Origin: Rodentolepis nana
Taxonomy: Eukaryota; Platyhelminthes; Cestoda; Cyclophyllidea; Hymenolepididae
Direction: 5' to 3'
DNA: 11,989 bases
NCBI GenBank assembly: GCA_900617975.1
Contig: UZAE01013793.1
Coordinates: 7,121-19,109 of the forward strand
Shown here: piece after piece, positions 8,042-11,989 of the stretch
Layout: each line of letters starts with the position of its first letter
How positions within the stretch are numbered: the stretch's first letter is position 1
Notes under the pieces: model-generated
Database searches by the model: none
The model's input: only the letters and a program-made list of their open reading frames with translations
Told to the model about the DNA's origin: nothing
Made by a program: the position numbers and the translations under genes

Positions 8042-8665
8042 TAGAAAAAACATATTTATTTATATCAAATGGCAGGCGTCTTGATGGTTATCATTAGCCC
8101 TTTAGTTGACTTCAGGCTTCATATAGAGGGGAGGAACATCAAAGTGAAAAAGTCGAGAGGGGGGACAGAAGAGTGTTTCAAAGATGTAAGAGACAAACAC
8201 AAAGGTAGAACAGAGGTGAGGCGAGTACTGTAAAAATAGTCGAATATGGCATAGAGTGGGGTGAAGGTAGTTTGAAGTGAAAAGTCAACTGCCAGTCAAT
8301 AGACTTTTTTGCCGTATAAATATACGTTGCCCAGGGTGAACCACGTGGAGGTAAGTCTATCGCACAACCCGTAGAAAAAACATGGAATTTGGAAATCTGT
8401 TTGATTTCCCATCTTTTGTTTCTGTTAGGTCTATGCCCCCAGTTGACATTGTTCAGATAATTTTCCACCTCAAAATGGGAATTTTTTGTTCCTTAGTCAT
8501 AATTATACAAGTAGGTTGATAATATACACCCTATTCAGCCAATTATTTTAAGAGTTTAAAAATGTCGCCTCACAAATATATTAGTAGCAACACTAAACAT
8601 TTTACTTCATGTCTTGGAGTGGGTCTTTGAGACCTGGGTGTAGGCTTTAAACTATTTTCAATGGC
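8042..8665. repeat. 624-bp direct duplication, copy 2 (starts at N 8041)
   Basis: Matches 4749-5372 at every position compared. Beyond 8665 the sequence continues into unique DNA leading to the CFAP53-like gene, whereas copy 1 stops at an N. Left of 4749 the sequence is unique and leads to UBLCP1, whereas copy 2 starts at an N. The two outer flanks are therefore joined by one shared 624-bp overlap. Confidence 0.93.
8054..8371 (-). mobile_element. SINE-like retroposon inside duplication copy 2
   Basis: Same insertion as 4761-5078, with the same 12-bp flanking repeats (8042-8053 and 8372-8383). It should not be counted as an independent insertion if the duplication is an assembly artefact. Confidence 0.75.
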
Positions 8666-8934
8666 ATATTTTTTTCTTAAACTGAATAAGGTAACCCAAA
8701 CGTGAACAAGTTGTGTAAGAAGTCGTTTTGAATTGTTTTCCACTAATGATCTATTAGTGCCTTAATGTAATTATACATTCCTTTTTTGTGGCTAATTATT
8801 TAGCCATTAAGGTGGTCTTTCTGGCTGTTTAAATCTTCGAACGATTATGGCGTCATAAGCTAAATATACCAACGTAAAATGAAGATGCAGGTTAAATCAA
8901 GTTGTAAAACATACGCTCCAACATCACAATCGCC
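8666..8934. other. 3' flank of the CFAP53-like gene
   Basis: AT-rich sequence downstream (minus sense) of the stop at 8935. I see no canonical AATAAA on the minus strand here, so the poly(A) site is unassigned. No other feature is seen. Confidence 0.5.
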
Positions 8935-10278
8935 TTACGATTTCTTTAAGGCGGCTTTTCTCCAGGGGTGAAGGCTGTAAACATCCAAATTTACGCTGTC
9001 GCAAATGCATCTTTGACACTTTCTCAAGCATTCCTCCATTTTGCCTTCTTCCAACTTTTTCTCTTCTTCTTCCTCTTCTTGTTTTCTTCTAAGGCTCAAT
9101 TCTTGCATTTGTTTCTCCAAATTCATTCTTAATTCCGCTCGCTTGGCTTCTTTGAGAGATTTACTTCGCTTCTCTAACTCGTCATCGCGCTGTTGAATTT
9201 TGGCCAACTCCTTAGCCGCCTCTTCAATCTCTTGAGCTCTTTGGATTGGACGATTCAGCACCTTCTCAAGATCTGCTTGTCTATTTGACTCGTTGTTACT
9301 TTTTTCCAATTTCCTCAAATAACATTTACGGGCATTTTCACGTTCACTTCGTTCGAGTCGAATTTTTTCCGCCGTCTCAAGAACCATCTTGTCTAGTACA
9401 AGTTCTCGGATATTTTGGTGATCACGTATTCGCTGTTGATATTCTAGGAATGATTTCGCCTGGTTTTTTAAGTCCTCCACATTTTTTCTATTTGATTCCG
9501 AAGATGGAATTGACATCCAATTTTGGCTAATTAATCTGCCAATTTCAACCTCTCTCTCCTTTTCTCTTTCTTTCTTTAACATCATTTCTTCTACCTGAGT
9601 TTTCAAGTTCTCATATAATTGTTGTTTACTTGCAAGTTCTTCTTGTTTCTGTGTCTCATTTTCAGTTTGCACAACCTCTTCCAAAGCCTTTTTCTCTTCA
9701 GCCTCCTCGATTTTAATCAGCTCGCGATCTCTCTCATTTTCGTAAATCTGTTTAAGAAGCTCATTCCGGTACTGACATCGATTGCCAGTCCGACTCTTTG
9801 TTCGATTTTCGTCATCTGCGAATAACTTTGCAGTCAAATTGTCACCTTGTTGAAGTAGCTGCAATTCACGCGTCTTCTCGTAGGCCTTTTGCTGCTTCTT
9901 GTACTCATTTATGGCCTCCTGGTCTTGCTTAGTTAGCGCGTTGAAAATGATTGGCTTGCAAAGACGGTAATCCTCATTACTTTTATTGAAATATTCAGTG
10001 CTTTCCCGTTTCGCTATCTCCATAGTCTTAGCTTGGATTAATTGTTGCATTTTATTGGCCAGGTCTATTACAGCTTCTTTACGCGCTACTTCTTTTACCC
10101 GAAGCAAATCCTGATAAGTTTTTTCGTAGCCCTCTTTTTCTCTTTCAAAGATGTCAGCCAATTTCTTCCTCCTCACTTCCAACTCTTCACCAAACTCCGA
10201 TTTCACTCGCTGCAAATGCCTTAATGTAATTGCATTTATCAATTTTCCATATTTATGACTCTTACTCCCAGATGACAT
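8935..10278 (-). CDS. CFAP53: CFAP53-like coiled-coil ciliary protein (TPH-type)
   Basis: One uninterrupted frame of 447 codons, ATG at 10278 and TAA at 8935-8937. An in-frame TAA 24 bases upstream of the ATG supports this start unless an exon is spliced in. The protein is almost wholly alpha-helical coiled coil, rich in Glu, Lys, Arg and Gln, with no signal peptide or membrane segment; this fits the trichohyalin-plectin-homology (TPH) family. Three points suggest CFAP53 (CCDC11): an N-terminal segment VRRKKLADIFEREKEGYEKT resembling the family's ERR.KL....EEN.Y region, the spacing of the coiled coil, and a C-terminal LHPWRKA like the family's HP.RKA ending. CFAP53 is a microtubule-inner protein of cilia and flagella, linked to left-right patterning. 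Human CFAP53 is about 514 residues; this lacks roughly the first 65. Other TPH proteins (MNS1, CFAP45, CFAP210) are alternatives because low-complexity coiled coils mimic each other. Confidence 0.65.
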   Translation of the reverse strand: MSSGSKSHKYGKLINAITLRHLQRVKSEFGEELEVRRKKLADIFEREKEGYEKTYQDLLRVKEVARKEAVIDLANKMQQLIQAKTMEIAKRESTEYFNKSNEDYRLCKPIIFNALTKQDQEAINEYKKQQKAYEKTRELQLLQQGDNLTAKLFADDENRTKSRTGNRCQYRNELLKQIYENERDRELIKIEEAEEKKALEEVVQTENETQKQEELASKQQLYENLKTQVEEMMLKKEREKEREVEIGRLISQNWMSIPSSESNRKNVEDLKNQAKSFLEYQQRIRDHQNIRELVLDKMVLETAEKIRLERSERENARKCYLRKLEKSNNESNRQADLEKVLNRPIQRAQEIEEAAKELAKIQQRDDELEKRSKSLKEAKRAELRMNLEKQMQELSLRRKQEEEEEEKKLEEGKMEECLRKCQRCICDSVNLDVYSLHPWRKAALKKS

Positions 10279-10859
10279 CGCGGTGTTTAAAGTGGGACTT
10301 TAGACAAGTGGAGTTTAGATTGAAATTTCAAATGAAAATCGATCACGTGCGCTTCTAGACAATTTGAAGAACAAAGCGCAAAGTCTGAGTGTCCTAGTGG
10401 ATTCGTGGATTCCTTGTTAATCTGGATAATCCTCTATCATCTGGCTTTCACCACTCCCAGGAACCAATTTTTTTCAGTGTTCAGTGAGTACACACTCGGT
10501 GACAGATAATTTGATGTGACTTCTGCTGCGCAACGAAACATTTTTATTTTTACCTTTAAACTAAAATTGTTTCTAAGGCATTTTTGTGTAGATTCACCAC
10601 TTGAAACTACATCATTCACTATCTAACACTTTCATTGAGTTAAAGTTACTCTAGATTTCGGATTCTGATGTGTGACTAGTAGAACAATTAGGGATGAACC
10701 TTAATTGTATAATTCAAGCATTTGGGTAATATTGCCGCCAAATAATTTTAAATAATAGAAAATTACTTACTGGCTCAGTATTATAGCTTGTTATTAACTA
10801 GAATTACAATTCGTCTCCTTTGAAAAAGGATGAAATGGCGTTCGACATAATCCACTTTA

Positions 10860-10867
10860 TGACGTCA
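10860..10867. promoter_or_regulatory. CRE-type palindrome TGACGTCA
   Basis: A perfect 8-bp cAMP-response-element palindrome 580 bp upstream of the CFAP53-like ATG. A single 8-mer can occur by chance, and distance to any start site is unknown. Confidence 0.2.
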
Positions 10868-11129
10868 TATAAGGGATTCTCGCCGGGGTTGTAGTGGATG
10901 TTACGCAAGCAATTAAACTCTTTGGATGTTAAACTAGCGGCAGACTCGTACAATTAGCCTCTAGTATAGTTCTGTTATACAAAGGCGTTCCCAAAAAATT
11001 AGCTAGACCCTGTCCACTTTTCAGAGAAAACAGAGGAAGTGCTGTGTTGGTAGTTTGTAGCAAGCAATGCACAGGCGGCCAATGCGCTTAGGCATTAAAT
11101 GTCGTTAATTGCTTTCCAGTTTCCACGGA

Positions 11130-11152
11130 TATCAGTCAATCATTGACTGATA
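11130..11152. repeat. 23-bp near-perfect palindrome
   Basis: Two 11-base arms, TATCAGTCAAT and ATTGACTGATA, are separated by one C. The arms are exact reverse complements. It could be a dimeric protein-binding site or a remnant of a mobile-element end. No nearby gene gives it a role. Confidence 0.6.
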
Positions 11153-11314
11153 GGCTATGGGATCAGCGGCATTTCCGCGACTCCAACATTCTGCTCGGGC
11201 ACTTGAGATTGCTTCGATCAAAACTAGGATTCTTTCGCCAACCACTTAGTTCGTATAATAATTCGTAATTTTTTGCAAGGCACTTATTTTTCTCATTTTT
11301 TGTATAATTTCGGG

Positions 11315-11322
11315 TATAAAAG
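11315..11322 (+). promoter_or_regulatory. TATA-box-like TATAAAAG
   Basis: A consensus TATA motif in the context CGGGTATAAAAGGCC. No open frame of any length follows on the plus strand within the next few hundred bases, so it is either chance, part of a repeat promoter, or the promoter of a gene starting beyond a non-coding exon. Confidence 0.15.
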
Positions 11323-11989
11323 GCCAAGAGCCTAATAATTACATTCATATTCTTGGGAATATGGAAGGTAGTATGAAAGTGGACCATCGGTAAAAGCTTC
11401 GATTAATCTTTTCTTACCTTAAAAAAACTTGACCACTTTTGCATTCTACCAACAATATTGACTACCACTTTACTTTGAAAAAACTTATCTTAGAAAGAAC
11501 AAAAGCGTTGTCATAATGACTATTATCAACCTAAATTAGAAATCAATAATATGAAAAATCTATAGAAGTAGAGTTCCAATTTCTCAGATCACCGATTTTC
11601 GAAACCTTTGGGGCGGATTGCTACCTTAGTAAAACCTAACTGACTCAGAAATCTCTATGGCAGATTCTCCAACATCTAGCTAGATTCCCAGAACTGGCTA
11701 AGCTATATCCCAGCTATAAAGGAAACAGACGTGTAGCAAGGAGCACGTTTATTCAGTACGGGTATTGCGGATAAAGTGTATACACGCAGGGAGCTACTCA
11801 TGATCAGGATGGGGGATTAGGTTAAACAGAGGTTGATGAATGGTCACTATTTGTACGGTCACTTCACACAGAGTTGTACGGCCGCACCTCCCAATCCTGG
11901 CGAGCAGACATGCAGGCATACGATGACGCATAGAGCGATAATGTGTTCCACACCTACCTCTGTCTCTTATTCGAACACTAACACAAGGG

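Larger units (their letters stand above)
10279..11989. other. Region without a supportable gene
   Basis: The first few hundred bases should carry the CFAP53-like gene's 5' UTR and promoter. Frames of 60-74 codons exist on the minus strand but are low-quality and start in AT-rich DNA, so I do not call them. The last 300 bases (about 11690-11989) are richer in CpG than their surroundings and read like part of a repeat or long terminal repeat, but no paired end is visible inside the window. Confidence 0.5.

Noticed and set aside
9246..10224. Plus-strand frames opposite the CFAP53-like gene
   Set aside because: They are antisense shadows of a Glu/Lys-rich coiled coil, which reads as Phe/Leu-rich on the other strand.
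11163..11387. 74-codon minus-strand frame
   Set aside because: No recognisable domain and no repeat of the pattern elsewhere. Length is within what AT-rich DNA gives by chance.

Overview
This is a eukaryotic window, AT-rich and intron-bearing. It is most likely from a flatworm, probably a tapeworm. I infer that from very short introns (32, 38, 38 and 51 bp) in a well-recognised animal gene, from an overall look typical of compact flatworm genomes, and from the presence of an axonemal gene; no single signature proves it. All three credible protein genes are on the minus strand.

Layout. 1-943 holds no gene I can support. 944-1022 is two poly-G blocks separated by an N. 1089-3606 (minus) is a complete six-exon gene for UBLCP1, the ubiquitin-like-domain CTD phosphatase that acts on the nuclear proteasome; its last intron is 1.2 kb. 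3607-4748 is AT-rich intergenic DNA. 4749-5372 is repeated without visible change at 8042-8665, and each copy abuts a single N (5373 and 8041). Between the Ns lies a 2.67-kb block (5374-8040). It contains a minisatellite array, the last exon of an unidentified gene (6427-6886, minus) and one more repeat copy. 8935-10278 (minus) is an intronless 447-codon coiled-coil gene that looks like the ciliary protein CFAP53. 10279-11989 has no gene I can support.

Two things stand out. First, a short dispersed retroposon (318 and 333 bp in the two scorable insertions) has a defined 5' end, an A/T-rich TAAA-type tail and target-site duplications (12/12 and 12/13 bp). A third copy has had the roughly 40-bp 5' module of this element expanded to 15 tandem units, giving a composite with an internal VNTR. 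I do not recognise the element. Second, the 624-bp duplication ends exactly at one N and begins exactly at the other. The outer sequences therefore overlap and could be joined directly, so the 5374-8040 block may be misplaced by the assembly. If so, UBLCP1 and the CFAP53-like gene are true neighbours about 2.0 kb apart, and the orphan exon belongs elsewhere.

UBLCP1 and CFAP53 have no known joint pathway (nuclear proteasome control versus ciliary axoneme). I see no sign of an operon.
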